Source: Branchiostoma floridae (Eukaryota; Chordata; Leptocardii; Amphioxiformes; Branchiostomatidae). From it: a stretch of DNA of 64,000 nucleotides. The stretch covers positions 20,351,078 through 20,415,077 of the forward strand of contig NC_049990.1 in NCBI RefSeq assembly GCF_000003815.2, read 5' to 3'. Shown one piece after another: positions 10,848-22,283 of the stretch (position 1 is the first letter of the stretch; every line of letters starts with the position of its first letter). A program made the position numbers and the translations under genes. Below the pieces are notes generated by a model. The model was given only the letters and a program-made list of their open reading frames with translations. It searched no databases and had not been told where the DNA came from.

Positions 10848-12492
10848 GAGCGCGTGTTACAACTTTGAAGGCGCACGTATACCGGTGAGGTCATCTTTGA
10901 ATATATCTACATGGAAGAAGTTACTGCGAGACTATAACGACAGACAGATTGTTGATTTCTTAGAATTTGGATGGCCGATTAATGTTCAAACAGAATTGTA
11001 CCAGCGTCCTTCGGAACCATCATTTCGTAATCATAATTCTGCTAATCTTTATGCTGAACACGTTGATGCGTTTATTGCAAAGGAAATGAGACTGGGAGCT
11101 TTAGCCGGCCCTTTCTCGTCAAATCCTTTTCCGTTTCCGGTTGCGCCGATACCGATGCAGACCGTAGAGAAGAGAGACAGCACTGAGAGACGGGTGGTTG
11201 TCGATTGTAGTTTTCCTGCGGGATACTCTATTAATGATGCCGTGCCCAAAGATTCTTACTTAGGACAGGAAATAAAACTCACATACCCGTCAGTGGATAC
11301 ATTTACGCAGATGATAGTCGACAAAGGACCCGGATGTTTATTGTACAAGACTGATCTGAAACGTGCATATAGACAGATACCAGTCGACCCGAAAGATTAT
11401 GGTTATCTCTGTTATTGTTGGAGGGATCAATTATATTTTGATATGCGAGCTCCGTTCGGACTGAGAAGCAGTGCAATGATTTGTCAGAGAACGACGTCGG
11501 CAATCACATTTATACAACAGGAGAAAGGGTATTGTATTTGCAACTATCTGGACGATTTCGGGGGGGCAGAGCGTCCACCTGTAGCTACAAAGGCATTTGA
11601 CAGTTTACAAGATACGATATACAGCCTAGGATTGCAGGAGTCAAAAGAAAAGGCAGTCGCACCAACGACCTGCATGATTTTCTTGGGAATAGAATTTGAT
11701 ACCGTTGCTATGGTTAAACGAGTACCACAGTTTCGCCTCGACGAAGTACGACTCTTGATTGAGGACTGGATTAATAAGAGGAAGGCGTCTAAACGCGAGC
11801 TTCAGTCGCTGATTGGCAAGCTTGTTTTCGTGTCTGCATGTGTGCCTTCGGGACGTCTTTTTATTTCTCGCATGTTAGAATCACTACGCAGCCTTAGCAG
11901 AAACCATCACAGACTTCGCCTGTCTCGTGACTTCAAACTGGACTTGTACTGGTGGCGGAGATTTATGAGTTCATTCAATGGAGTGTCACTTTTGACACCT
12001 AACGTGTATTGTGTCCCAGATGAGATAGTTTCAACGGATGCGTGCCTGACTGGATGTGGAGGATTCTGTAATGGTGATTTCTTCCATGCCAAGTTCCCGA
12101 CTTCAGTGGTCCAACGCTATGGTTCTAAGATACATGTCTTGGAGATGCTAACAGTTGTTGTCGCTGCCAAGAAATGGGGCCCGAACTGGAGAGGGTCTAG
12201 AATCTTGATTAACTGTGACAATATGGCGTGTGTGTATGTATTGAACTCGGGACGTTCTAGAGATAAGGATTTGCTCCGTTGCGCGAGGGAGCTCTGGATG
12301 ATCGCGGCTATGAATGACTTCGTCTTGAAGGCTGTGCATATTCAAGGACGAGAAAACCGAGTGGCGGACCACTTGTCAAGATGGCATTGCTCACCCTGGC
12401 ATCCTCACCAGTTCCATGTTTTGACACAAGAAGTCGACACTTGTGAGATAACGGTATTGCAGGAAGACTTCTCCCTGGAATGCCCTCTCTGA
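10648..12492 (+). CDS. Ngaro ORF2: reverse transcriptase / RNase H
   Basis: Copies the element's RNA into DNA. The open frame is 614 codons from an ATG inside ORF1 in the +1 frame; the true start is unclear, since the first 60 or so codons overlap ORF1. RT motifs in order: RRVVVDCS (about residue 181), [13 protein letters not shown] (about 233), APFGLRSSA (about 268) and the catalytic YLDD (about 300-303). RNase H follows with [12 protein letters not shown], an E in [23 protein letters not shown] and VADHLSRW, so all acidic residues are present. The stop at 12490-12492 lies inside a predicted 87-nt intron whose removal fuses this frame to the recombinase. Confidence 0.93.
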   Translation: MFAVLAYKSATFRSNMRAKTVRTETLPFASRKPCKRRLGEAPPLPQLRPAAPVDKDKAIELHRAVCESACYNFEGARIPVRSSLNISTWKKLLRDYNDRQIVDFLEFGWPINVQTELYQRPSEPSFRNHNSANLYAEHVDAFIAKEMRLGALAGPFSSNPFPFPVAPIPMQTVEKRDSTERRVVVDCSFPAGYSINDAVPKDSYLGQEIKLTYPSVDTFTQMIVDKGPGCLLYKTDLKRAYRQIPVDPKDYGYLCYCWRDQLYFDMRAPFGLRSSAMICQRTTSAITFIQQEKGYCICNYLDDFGGAERPPVATKAFDSLQDTIYSLGLQESKEKAVAPTTCMIFLGIEFDTVAMVKRVPQFRLDEVRLLIEDWINKRKASKRELQSLIGKLVFVSACVPSGRLFISRMLESLRSLSRNHHRLRLSRDFKLDLYWWRRFMSSFNGVSLLTPNVYCVPDEIVSTDACLTGCGGFCNGDFFHAKFPTSVVQRYGSKIHVLEMLTVVVAAKKWGPNWRGSRILINCDNMACVYVLNSGRSRDKDLLRCARELWMIAAMNDFVLKAVHIQGRENRVADHLSRWHCSPWHPHQFHVLTQEVDTCEITVLQEDFSLECPL

Positions 12493-12529
12493 TAACATCA
12501 CTGACATTGGTTGTTATGTTTTGTTACAG
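12443..12529 (+). other. Predicted spliceosomal intron inside Ngaro (87 nt)
   Basis: Donor T|GTGAGA at 12442/12443 and acceptor GTTTTGTTACAG| at 12529/12530, with CTGAC as a possible branch site 20-30 nt upstream. The recombinase frame has no ATG near its start. Joining 12442 to 12530 keeps phase (one nucleotide plus two), removes the ORF2 stop and makes one RT-RNase H-recombinase polyprotein. Introns are described in some DIRS-like elements; here the call is a prediction. Confidence 0.6.
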
Positions 12530-13512
12530 TTAAGACAGATCTACTCAACTTGCGAGAACAGGCACGTCGGACAAAATTTGCTGCCTTTGCTGAAGGAACC
12601 TGGTCGAACTTACGGACACACTTGAGGACATACCTGCTGTTCTGCACGTTCTATAATGTAACTCCGTTCCCAGCAACAGTGGACACTCTCGAGACATTTG
12701 CTCAGTTCCTGAGTCGTTCTTTCCGAGCACCAGCAGCCATTAGGAATTACATCAGTGGCATTAAGACTCTGCACACCCTGTTCGGTTGGGACATTACTGC
12801 TTTCGAGTCGATGGACCTGGGATTACTACAACAAGGACTAAGCAAACAGATGCAGCATACACCTAGACAGAAGTTACCGTTCACCCCAGCAGTATTGTTG
12901 CAGATCTATGAACAATTGGACATTTCTGTTCCGTTGCATGCGACAATATGGACTATTATTTTATCAAGTTTCTTTACATTTCAACGCATGTCAAATTTTC
13001 TAGGGAAGGGTACTTTCAATCCAGATAGACAATTTATTATGGATGATTTCGTTGTTCATAAAGAGGTATTACTTGTACGAATACGGTGGTCAAAGACATT
13101 ACAGGCGGCAGAACGTTTGTTGTACGTGCCAGTAATCCGGATGCCTGACTCGCCATTGTGCCCGGTCATGGCTTTTCGTAACATGGTTCAACTCAATAAG
13201 AACACGAATACTAAGGCTGCATTTGTCGTTCCACATAACTCTACCTTTGTACCTCTGACTCAGCATGTATTTGACAGAGTGTTTAAGAGAGTTCTAGTTA
13301 AAGCTGGTTTAGATCCTAGCAGTTATTCCTTGCATAGTGGCAGACGGGGAGGAGCCTCGTTTGCTTTTCGTGCCGGTGTACCAGTAGATCTTATTCGTAT
13401 TCAAGGCGACTGGAAGTCTGATGCCTATTTACTGTACCTTAAGGTTCCGTTAGAGACACGTTTAAAGCTTTGCACCAGAATGGTGAGTTATATCCGTTCA
13501 GTAGATTGCTAG
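12530..13512 (+). CDS. Ngaro tyrosine recombinase
   Basis: Site-specific recombinase that inserts the circular DNA copy. The frame runs open from 12511 with a non-ATG start, and the likely coding start is the splice acceptor at 12530. An N-terminal core-binding helix domain (FAEGTWSNLRTHLRTYLLFC) is followed by the catalytic domain with the R-H-xx-R-Y set: Arg in FFTFQRMSNF, LHSGRRGG supplying His and Arg, and a Tyr in SDAYLLYL near the end. Length of about 330 residues is normal for the family. No frameshift or stop is visible, so the enzyme may be functional. Confidence 0.92.
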
Positions 13513-13757
13513 TTGTTATATAGTTTTCTTGTTCCTATTGAGAATATTCGTACAGCAGAATGTTAGTTGTTAATACTGCTATCTCGTTACTGTTACTGAA
13601 ATTGTCACTTTACGCTAGAGTTGTATTGTTATCCATGTTCAATCTTGCCTTCCAAGGTTTGCAGTTATTGTGGTGCTGGGGAGGTCAGGTCCCTGTTCCC
13701 TTGTTTTTTCCTTTTGTTTTTTATTTATTTTTGTCAAGAGGTTTGGCCTTTTCTTTG
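13513..13757 (+). other. Ngaro 3' non-coding spacer
   Basis: About 245 bp of T-rich sequence between the recombinase stop and B1. Open frames here (for example from 13560) are short, hydrophobic, match nothing recognised and run into B1/A2; they are treated as non-coding. Confidence 0.6.
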
Positions 13758-13847
13758 GCGTTTGTTCGGAAAAGTGGAAGTACATTAAAAACTTTTCCCA
13801 TTTTTGGCCAAACCCTTCTACCTCTCTGTCTTTATTGTTAGATAATT
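13758..13847 (+). repeat. Ngaro B1 repeat
   Basis: 90 bp matching 14086-14175, starting GCGTTTGTTCGGAAAAGTGG and ending GTTAGATAATT. It directly abuts A2. Confidence 0.95.
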
Positions 13848-14007
13848 TGGGAGAAATTCTCCCCTTGAGAGATTTCGATTAATTGTTAACCAATAAAAGA
13901 CTTGGTTTGGCCCTCCGGGTCAGGTGACTCGTATCACGTGATTCTGTTCTCGCGTTCGTCCATTTTGTCCCTGTCAGCAGGGGAGTGAGGACGTGATTTT
14001 TCAGTTT
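13848..14007 (+). repeat. Ngaro A2 repeat
   Basis: 160-bp copy of A1. The B1-A2 junction is the internal template expected to regenerate the two outer ends. Confidence 0.95.
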
Positions 14008-14085
14008 CCCTCCACCACCCCAGCGCCACCTTAGTTAACTTTAAAGTAAATAAGGTTTTCCAATATAAGTCGGAAAAGTTAAACT

Positions 14086-14175
14086 GCGTTTGTTCGGAAA
14101 AGTGGAAGTACATTAAAAACTTTTCCCATTTTTGGCCAAACCCTTCTACCTCTCTGTCTTTATTGTTAGATAATT
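14086..14175 (+). repeat. Ngaro B2 repeat, right terminus
   Basis: 90-bp copy of B1, separated from A2 by 78 bp. The host LINE ORF1 resumes immediately after it at 14176. Confidence 0.95.
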
Positions 14176-14978
14176 AGAGGCAAGAGAAAACTCTACCAGA
14201 GAAAAGGGACAATATCACAACTCTGGCAGGAAGAGAAAAACATGACAGTACCAGCAACAGCATAATACAGCTAGATGCAACAAGTCCAATCAATCCAGTA
14301 GTGAGCGCAAAGACAAAAAGTCAGTGGTATGGGGCAAACCAACATTCAACCCCAAGGAGACAAAATGGCCTAACCAAGAAACAGGTCAACAATGGAGAAG
14401 AGGTCCTACAATCACATCAGCAAGAAGGAACATCAAATTCAAAAACCAGCTTCATCGTGCAAAGCGGAGCAGAGAACCACCAGCCCAAGTCATATAAAGA
14501 AGCACTACTCCACACACAGAAGAGTTCACAACAGAAGAGAAAGTCCAGTGACAGAACAAAGGGTTCTGGCCATTACAGGTATGATAAACACATCGGCACA
14601 CATGAGAGAGAGAGAAATGCCAAGCCTAGAGACGAGAGTACAGACTTGTCAGACTCTGTTAGTGTAGCAAGAACCAGACTGAAGAGGAGAAGATTTTTCC
14701 TAGGCTACATGAAGAAAACAGAACCTAGGAAACTACAGGATATGATATACGAATATGCACAAAGAAGGGAAGTACATCTATCCTTTGTGAGGGTTATGAC
14801 AAGCAGACAGAAGGACATGGCCTTTGCAAGAATAAATGTCCTTGAGCACGAAGCTGACATGGTAGTGAAAGACAAGTTCTGGCCAGAAGGCATTAAGTGC
14901 AGACTATGGTTATCAGAAAGGAGGTACAAGAACAAGGGAGATGACCAGGAGCCGGGTAGCGAAAAGCCCTGTCCGTAA
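14176..14978 (+). pseudogene. LINE ORF1, 3' part
   Basis: Continuation of LINE ORF1 after the Ngaro insertion, about 266 residues ending at TAA 14976-14978. It is basic and polar at first, then has a compact domain from about 14690 (RFFLGYMKKTEPRKLQDMIY ... VHLSFVRVMTSRQKDMAFAR ... FWPEGIKCRLWL). The FWP-x-G-x-x-C-R pattern is common at the end of the RRM-like ORF1 domain in CR1/L2-type LINEs. It cannot be translated as part of ORF1 now because the Ngaro element separates it from its start. Confidence 0.8.
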
Positions 14979-15035
14979 TCAGAATGCCATAGCCCAGACC
15001 TTGGGTACATACCCTGCACCATACCAACAAGTAAC

Positions 15036-15309
15036 ATGACCAGAAGTATACAAAGTCAACTGTCAGTTGCCTGCTACAATACTAGGGGACTAGTGACAGC
15101 AATACCTTTCATCAGGAAACACTTAGCACATATAGACATAGTAGCAATTACAGAGCACTGGCTCTTTGAAGAATCACTTCCAGAATTGGACAGAGTTTTA
15201 AACAGCCATAGGGGCTGGGGCAGGGCAGACAGGAGACTGCAAGATCATGAAAGAGGGCACTGGAGGAGAGGTCAGGGTGGAGTGGCACTGTTATGGAAAG
15301 AATCAATAG
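15036..15309 (+). pseudogene. LINE ORF2, 5' part (endonuclease N-terminus)
   Basis: ATG at 15036, 57 bp after the ORF1 stop. Encodes the start of an exonuclease/endonuclease/phosphatase domain that would nick target DNA: NTRG near residue 14, then ITEHW containing the catalytic Glu near residue 37, and GGVALLWKES at the break. The frame is interrupted by the CACTA-like element beginning at 15310. The remaining endonuclease motifs are found after 18497, and the phases match across the insertion. Confidence 0.88.
15307..15309 (+). other. 3-bp target-site duplication (TAG), left copy
   Basis: TAG precedes CACTGC at 15310 and is repeated at 18494-18496 after GCAGTG. Removing the element plus one TAG keeps the LINE ORF2 frame. 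Confidence 0.85.
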
Positions 15310-18300
15310 CACTGCTCGAAAACGCAGATTTCCGCTGTGCAAATCCGTGTACACATGCAAGTAAATCCAGAGTTTCCACGGGTTTCAACGGGTGCCCACT
15401 GTGCGAACGTGACGTGTCCCAATATGGGGCACCTGTGCAAATCCGAGTAAACGGACCACTCGCGTGTGCATAACGTGCCCTCTATGAGGAAACCTGTGTG
15501 CGCGAACCGTGCAATCTTAGTACACGTGTGCGTACGTGTGGAAACTAGCGACGTTTGCTTTTGAGTGAATGAATGAATGAATTTATTGCTCAACAATCGC
15601 ACAGGGTACAATGTATGGCAATTAATAACAACTAATAGCTATACAGACAGTAGTACTAAGAGGCTACATACAAAACAACAACAAAACATTATCGATAATA
15701 GTACAGTTATGTATGATTAATCTGATCTCGCATTTGGAATACATTATAAAGAAACTGGCCTACGTAAACGGATATATGAGTTGAACATGAGAGCAATACA
15801 TGGAAAATATCGCTTTCTGCACCAGCGAGAGAGATGTGTGTTTTGGTTCTAATATTCTTAAACAATGTTTCTCTCTCTTTACTGTAGGTGGGACATTTCA
15901 TAACAAAGTGGAATTCATCTTCTATATTGAGTGAGAATGACGGATGCATAAATTAGCGGTTAATTATCACCTAATTATCTCCCCGGGCCTCGACTGCGCC
16001 ACAATTATCCTTTGTTATTGATAGCAACGTCATTTTCACTGCCCCGGCCCTTCCCAGCCCAAAAATTACCCTCCCAGCTTCCCCCTTCCCCTGTACATAG
16101 ATTATAGTGTGTTTGTTTTATTCTTTCTAGATGTGAATTAACTTTCGTTGTTTTTGCAGTTTTAAGTATTATTTGAGAGTTGACTGCTCCTGATGCGTTC
16201 CTCCATATGTACTGGCTGTCGATCCCATAGGTTTGTCGGTCCGCCACCAGTACTTTTGGGCTTTATTCGCAGTCTCAACATTTTGAGTTCACTCTACTGT
16301 GCTGGTTGATGACATAAAACTCCCGTAGGTCTCAGGATTTCAGCATTCCTGCTCTCATCCGTACACCTCCAGCTGGCCTTGTACACAAAAAGCTGCTAGT
16401 CCAGAGCCTATACATTTACACAGCCGCAGCAGATTTTCTAAGCGTGAACATACAAGTTCGTAACGGTGGTATCCAATCCATCGTGAGACGTGTAGGGCCT
16501 CCACGGAGACGAAGGAGCTCCAAATCACCTAATCGGCAGCTACGACGAAGAGCTAACAGGGTGCGTCAGCCGACCCGGCCCGGGCGGCGAGAAACATCGC
16601 ACCGACAAAGGGCCAACCCGACCCTCGGTGGTCGGGAGGCCAGATGTTGCTCTATAAAGCAGAATTTGGTCCCACGGCGTCGGCAGTAAAATTCAATTCC
16701 ATGGCGAGATAGTGTCCAGTCTTGACGTAGAATCATTTGCAAGCTTTCATAAAGTTCACCGCGCTGTCAGTCGTGCGATCAAATACTTAGCTATCGGGGT
16801 CGGAGCAGCGTGAAACCACTCTGAATGAAATGAGTCAAGATCTGAAATGACAACTGTGAGGTTTGAAAATGGAGACACGTGTGCTGATTGGTCCTCATTC
16901 CCAAACACCCATCTCGTGTGTGAAATGCGATTGGCTACATCGGATGGGTATTTTGAATACAGACACAATAAGTCGTTGTATATACTATTTGTGTGTATAC
17001 GGCAAACTCCTTCCAAAGCAAATTTCCTCACCCGGCAAACCTTAGTCAACGTTGAGAATAGCGAAGGAGGCTATAGGACACGCGCGTCGGAATACCGTGT
17101 TTTCAAGCTTAGAGTTAGACGAAACACTGAGATGTGTATTGGGGGAGGGGAGCTTGTGGCAGTCCATCGCCTGGCAGTTAACTTTCGTGCTTTTTAACTT
17201 GCTTGTTTACCTCTAACGGACCGTATTTCCCATTAGTAACAGAAATTTGATTAGCTCATGCAGCTTAGAGCTTCTGTACAATTGCTATGAAATATCTGAG
17301 AAATGTTACTAGCACACGTATTCGCGATAGGCTCAATATTCGACAAAACTCAAGCCAGGCAGACAATCTCCCTATCGATATCAAACAAAAACTACACTGT
17401 TTGTAAAAGTGAAATATGCGAAGATTGAAGTTCTCCATAACATTATTAGCTTTGTAATTAATATTTTGAATCGATTTTTTCTTGTTTACGACAAACAAGG
17501 AGTCAATATAATGCAAATCCAACATGGCGCCGGAATAATGCGGCGTTATTATAAACAAAGCCGCGCCGACCGACCAAAGAACAACACTTCCAATCTATGT
17601 ATTGATAGGCGTCGAGTTTAAATCCTCCTTCCAAGTTGGCTGGGGAACATATACATTGCCATTGATCATTTGTTAAAGCTTTGTCCGTTCTATTCATGCT
17701 CTTTCTTCGAATACACGAATCACATACATTTGAGATCAGTAGTCTTTGTCCCGCGTTCCCGCTTGACTGACAAATTACTGCAAACTATAAATCACTGTAT
17801 TTGTTAGCCCAAAACAAATAAAACAAGTTCTTTCTGTGATTATTTGCGACCTCTATGTTTGTCTTGTACATATTCCACGAATTAATACGTAGAAGGAAAA
17901 ACAGCTCTTCTTAGCTTTGAGCTTTTACGTAGATGACAACTAACTCAATACACATATACATTTAATGTCGCATAGAAAACATTTCATATGAAGTAAAAGA
18001 CATTGGGCACACTCCGTTGAAATCTAATTTCTTTGCTTCTATAGTGTAACTCTTACATGCAATCTGTATATCTAGGCAACGTAGTTGGTTGAGTTTCGTA
18101 TATACGGCACGATTTTGGTCACTATAGGGGGATTGCAATGCGTTGCAAATCTTATTTCGCGTACTGTTGGCGTCGGTTTCATTATTGACTTTCCCGCAAG
18201 TACAGACCGAAATGTGGCAAGATTTTAAGGGATTTTGAATTGACAATTCACCAAACTGAATTATCAGACACTTCTCAGCTCTCCATTGTTAACGATAATT

Positions 18301-18493
18301 GTGAAACACGGGAAGTGTACAACAGTGGGGCGCGTGGACTCTTCGCGTGCCCTATCGTGCGCACAGGTTTTCATTGTAGGGGCACGCGGGAACAGGCAGT
18401 CCGGGGAAACCCGTGCCCACGGTGAGAACACGTCAGGTTCCACCATCGTGCACAATGTTGGGAACTCGTGGAAATCTGCTTTTTCATGCAGTG
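15310..18493. mobile_element. CACTA/EnSpm-like non-autonomous DNA transposon
   Basis: 3184 bp. Terminal inverted repeats read CACTGC-nn-GAAAA-n-GCAGATTTCC at both ends (15310-15333 and reverse complement 18470-18493), flanked by the 3-bp duplication TAG. A CACTG terminus plus 3-bp duplication is the signature of EnSpm/CACTA transposons. Subterminal regions are rich in short GTGCAAATCCG- and GTGCCCAC-like strings, as is common for the group. No transposase frame is recognisable inside. A 5'-truncated LINE lies within it (15564-15955). Confidence 0.85.
15564..15955 (-). mobile_element. 5'-truncated LINE fragment nested in the CACTA-like element
   Basis: Minus-strand fragment of a different LINE. 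The frame 15707-15949 encodes the end of an ORF2, with the RT C-terminal signature NIEDEFHFVMKCPTYSKERE typical of the zinc-binding tail. The minus-strand 3' end is a (TTCA)n tail (plus strand GAATGAATGAATGAATTTATT, 15571-15591). 5' truncation is the usual result of incomplete target-primed reverse transcription. Confidence 0.75.
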
Positions 18494-18496
18494 TAG

Positions 18497-21400
18497 ATTA
18501 TGCAGTTTGCAAACTGAATGATGGCAACGACAGAATCATAGGAGTGCGGATAAGGCGTTGTGACGGCCAAAAACTCTTTCTCTTTGCTGTCTACATGCCA
18601 AATGGAGGAATGCCAATTGAAGAATACAGAGAACAGCTGGAGGTGTTAAGGGAGCTGTATAGAAAGTATGAGAACGACGGGGAAGTAATGATTATTGGAG
18701 ACTTAAATGCAGACCTTGGTGATCAAGGAGGGCCAAGGGGCAAAGGTCAAATGTCAAAACTGGGGAAAGAACTAGCAGACATCATGGGTGAACTAGGCTT
18801 GCTATCTCTTAACCTAAGCAACTTGGGCACAGGGCCACTTCACACTTTCCAGGCCAATGGTGACAAGAATCTGTCAACTATAGACCATATTGTCATTCCC
18901 CACACATTAGCAGCAGAAGCAACCTCATGCAGAGTCTTAGAGAACAACGGAGACAACTTATCAGACCACAACCCAGTCATAGCAACTTTCAACAACAAAC
19001 CATCTGATTGGAAAGAAGGGCAGTGTGAAGCAAAACTAGACTGGGAGAAGGTTGAAAGACAAGTGATTGAAGATACTTTTGGAAAAAGTGTGGAAAGGAA
19101 ACTAGAAGCAACTAAAAGCCCCAGTGAAGTGACAATAGCTGCCATTGAAGAGGAAGTCGGTGTGTTAACTGAAGTGTTGAGAAGCGCAGCAGTAGAGACA
19201 ATACCAGTGAAGAGAACAAAAAAGCACCAGAAGCCTTATTGGTCAACAGACCTACAAGAAACACACCAGGAAGAGATAGAGGCCTGGCTCCTGTGGAAGG
19301 CAGCTGGAAAACCAAGGGAGAAGAACAACCAGCTGTTTAAGAATTACAAAGACAGTAAAAGCCGCTACCGAGCAGTTCTAAGACAGGCAAAACTCCTGCA
19401 TGAAGAACAAGAGAATGAGAAACTAGCAGACATAGCAGGAGCGGACGACAGGGGTTTTTGGAAGAAAATAAGACAAAGAAAAGGAAAAATAGACAAACCA
19501 CAAGCAGTGAAAGTGGGAGACCAACTCCTGACAGACCCAAGAGAGGTAAGAGAGGCATGGGCCACCCATTTTGAAATGCTTGGAAATGAGCAGAAAGAGG
19601 AAAGTGCACTTTATGATGAAGTACATAAGGAAGCAGTCATAGAGGAAGTAAGGAAAATGGAGAGGGAGAGTTATAATTATAACACTGAAGACATTCTAGA
19701 AGAACCATTCCTCCTGTCAGAAGTGGCCACTGTTTGCAGGCAGCTGAAGTGTGGTAAAGCTGGAGGGAATGATGGCCTGACATATGAACACATGAAGTAT
19801 GGTGGCAAAGCACTGTGGAGCAGAATGACAGCACTGTTCAATGCAATGAGGGAACTAGAATACATTCCAATGGAATTTAAGAAGGGAATTAAGATCCCCT
19901 TACTAAAACAAGGCAAAACTAACAAAGCAGATTTCAACTCGCACAGAGGCATCACCCTCCTAAATGTGATGATGAAGATTTGGGAGAAAGTACTTTACAA
20001 TAGATGGAAACCATGGTTACTGTCCAAGGGCCTACCACATGAGCTTCAAAACGGTGGTCAGGTGGGATGCAACAACATTACCACAGCCTACATTGTGCGA
20101 GAAGTACTGACTCACTACCAGGAAAGAGGCAGTTTAGTTTACGGCTGTTTCCTCGACACGACTAAAGCATACGATACAGTGTGGATACCAGGGCTGTTGT
20201 ACAAGATGTTTAAAGTGGGTGTGAATGGCAAAATGTGGAGGTTGATCAAGCTGATGCACACTGAGAACTGCTATTCAGTCAAGTTGAACGGGGAGAAGTC
20301 AAGAGAGTTCATAACCACACGCGGAGTTAACCAAGGAGGCGTGTTATCTCTCACATGCTACCTCCTCTCAACTAACGATGTGCACGAGATATTACAAGCC
20401 CAGGGTGGAGGGGCATCGGTGGGCGGTCTGAACTGTTGTTCTCCGGCACTTGCAGACGACATATGCCTGCTTGCAGGCTCAAGATCAGCACTGAAGAAAC
20501 TTATAGACACTATGTATATTTATGGTGCAAAATGGAGGTTTCAATTTGCACCAGAAAAGAGTAAATGCGTAGTGTTTGGTCAGAAGTCAGGAGGAAGGCC
20601 TACAGGAAGTTCAGTTGGGGACTGGTGGATGGGGAACACAGCTATTCCGGAGGTTGCTACAGTTACACATGTTGGGGTACAACATTCAGCAAACCTAACA
20701 TCAGCAGCAGCGACAGAGAGTGCCACAAAGAAAGGCAAAGGAAAGACCTGTGCAATTCTTGCAACGGGATTGGAAGGCAGGAAGCCTAATCCACTTGTCA
20801 CAAGAAAACTTTACTACACTATAGTGATCCCCTCCATGCTACACGGGTGTGAGCTCTGGCAGCCATCCAATACTGATATGCAAAAACTTGAGCAGTGCCA
20901 CAGATTTGCCGCTAAGAAAATGCAAGATATGCATTTCCAGACGGAGACAACAGCAACCCTTGCAGCACTGGGGATGCCATCCCTTAGAGCAATTATTGAC
21001 AAATACAAGCTGAGGCTCTTTGGCAGACTAACACAACTCCCTAACAATGTGCTGGCAAAGAAAATATTCTTGTATAGACTGTACTCATTCTTGCTGAGAA
21101 GAGAAAGAGGGATCAGCTCCAAAGGATTTATCAGTGATTGCTTCACAATTGCGCAAGAATATGGACTGAGTGAATATCTTGAGCAGTTCGGGGTAACCCT
21201 GGAGTTCCCAGCAAACCGGTGGAAGCACATTGTGAAAGCAGCTGTGGGGGAAAAAGAGGAAGGAAAGTGGAACGACAAAATAAGTGGAAGTACAACAAGG
21301 TTCCATAAGACACACACAACAATGTTGCAACCACATAAGTTATGGATGCTAGCTAGGAAAAAACCTGCCTACAGAAGTGACCTACAAAAGTTGATACACC

Positions 21401-21723
21401 TCAGTACTGCACCGAGAACACAAAAAGCTTGCCCAGCATGTGACAACCCCACAGATGACCTAGTAAAGCACATGTTGACAGAATGCAGAACATTCCAGAC
21501 GGTGAGGGAAGAAGTGACTGGCCACCTTACTGACTTCCTTGGAATCAGAGTAGCAGTGGAAGTACACCAGCAGGGAGATGAGAGACTGACTGAAGTCCTC
21601 CTTGGTGCACACATAGTAGAAGAGAACATTGAGTCAGAACACTGGGAGGAGTTTATCCTGCTTGTGGCAAGAAAGCTAAGACCACTAGCAATAATGGCTC
21701 TCAAACATATAACATGGAAATGA
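18497..21723 (+). pseudogene. LINE ORF2, 3' part (endonuclease C-half, RT, C-terminal Cys motif)
   Basis: About 1074 residues. Remaining endonuclease motifs: AVYMPNGG, MIIGDLNADLG, STIDHIVIP and LSDHNPV. RT motifs: HRGITLLNVMMKIWEKVL (about 19945), CFLDTTKAYDTVW (about 20145), GVNQGGVLS (about 20330) and the active-site ALADD (20449-20463; the residue before ADD is Leu rather than Phe/Tyr). Near the end CPACDNPTDDLVKHMLTEC gives a C-xx-C...H...C zinc-type tail. The frame extends upstream of 18497 into the CACTA-like element by chance and that part is not LINE. Apart from the insertion no stop is seen. Confidence 0.9.
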
Positions 21724-22283
21724 GTCAGGTCTTGGTTCCTATCCACTATGATGGCCAATCAGTGACAACAGAGTAATTGGTGTAGAAACTGTGCAACTGA
21801 TATACATACTGTGTAACTGATAACTGACTGGTTTAAGTTAAGTCAAAGTGTTTACATTATGTACAGGACCGTATAACGGAAGCATAGGTATGAGTCATGT
21901 AAAGGTGTATTTGTAAAGTGTTGCTCATAGAAACTGCATGATGAAAGTTCAAGACCCATGTGAGTCAAGCCGAAGTATCGTCATACAAGTTTGCGTTCAG
22001 AGACTGTACTTCAGAAGTCTAAGACTAAGAGATGTAGATCATGACAAGTTGGTTTCTTTTTACCATGTACACAGTCATATGTATGACATGTCGACAATAG
22101 ACAGAACTTTTTAAAGTCAAGCGGGACAAGGCGTAAATGAGTGTTCGTAGAATCTGTTTGTACCGTATTATTATGTTGTAAGCTGTCACCTAGGAAACAT
22201 ATTTTAATATTTGTAAATATTCCATTTTTATGCTCTCCCAAGACGGAGGAATAAAGTATGAAGAAGAAGAAAGAAGAAGAAAA
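21724..22283 (+). other. LINE 3' untranslated region and GAA-rich tail
   Basis: About 560 bp without coding potential, ending GGAGGAATAAAGTATG and then a GAAGAAGAAG-type tail at 22258-22283. The tail marks the LINE 3' end and the return to SLC5A7 flanking or intron sequence. Confidence 0.7.

Larger units (their letters stand above)
8829..14175 (+). mobile_element. Ngaro-type tyrosine-recombinase retrotransposon
   Basis: Complete 5347-bp element with the split direct repeats that define Ngaro: A1 (8829-8988), internal ORFs, B1 (13758-13847) directly abutting A2 (13848-14007), then B2 (14086-14175). It encodes a gag-like RS-rich protein, RT/RNase H and a tyrosine recombinase, with no integrase or protease seen. 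There is no target-site duplication, as expected for recombinase-mediated insertion. Boundaries are supported independently because excising 8829-14175 leaves the host LINE ORF1 in frame. A1 and A2 differ at one position seen by eye (C at 8979, T in A2), indicating recent insertion. Each A repeat contains AATAAA. Confidence 0.95.
7100..22282 (+). mobile_element. Non-LTR retrotransposon (LINE) with two nested insertions
   Basis: Two-ORF LINE. ORF1 has a coiled coil and a basic C-terminal domain; ORF2 has an apurinic-type endonuclease, reverse transcriptase and a CCHC-like C-terminus. The 3' end has AATAAA near 22250 and a GAA-rich tail (22258-22283). ORF1 is split by a Ngaro element and ORF2 by a CACTA-like element. 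Without those insertions ORF1 would be about 647 codons and ORF2 about 1166, and no other stop was seen in the pieces, so the LINE was probably young when hit. The RT motifs and ORF1 FWPEG motif suggest the CR1/L2/jockey side of the LINE tree; the clade is not assigned. It lies antisense to SLC5A7, left of its third coding exon. Confidence 0.85.

Noticed and set aside
18286-18493. Upstream extension of the LINE ORF2 frame into the CACTA-like element
   Set aside because: This part is terminal sequence of the inserted transposon that happens to be open; the LINE resumes only at 18497.
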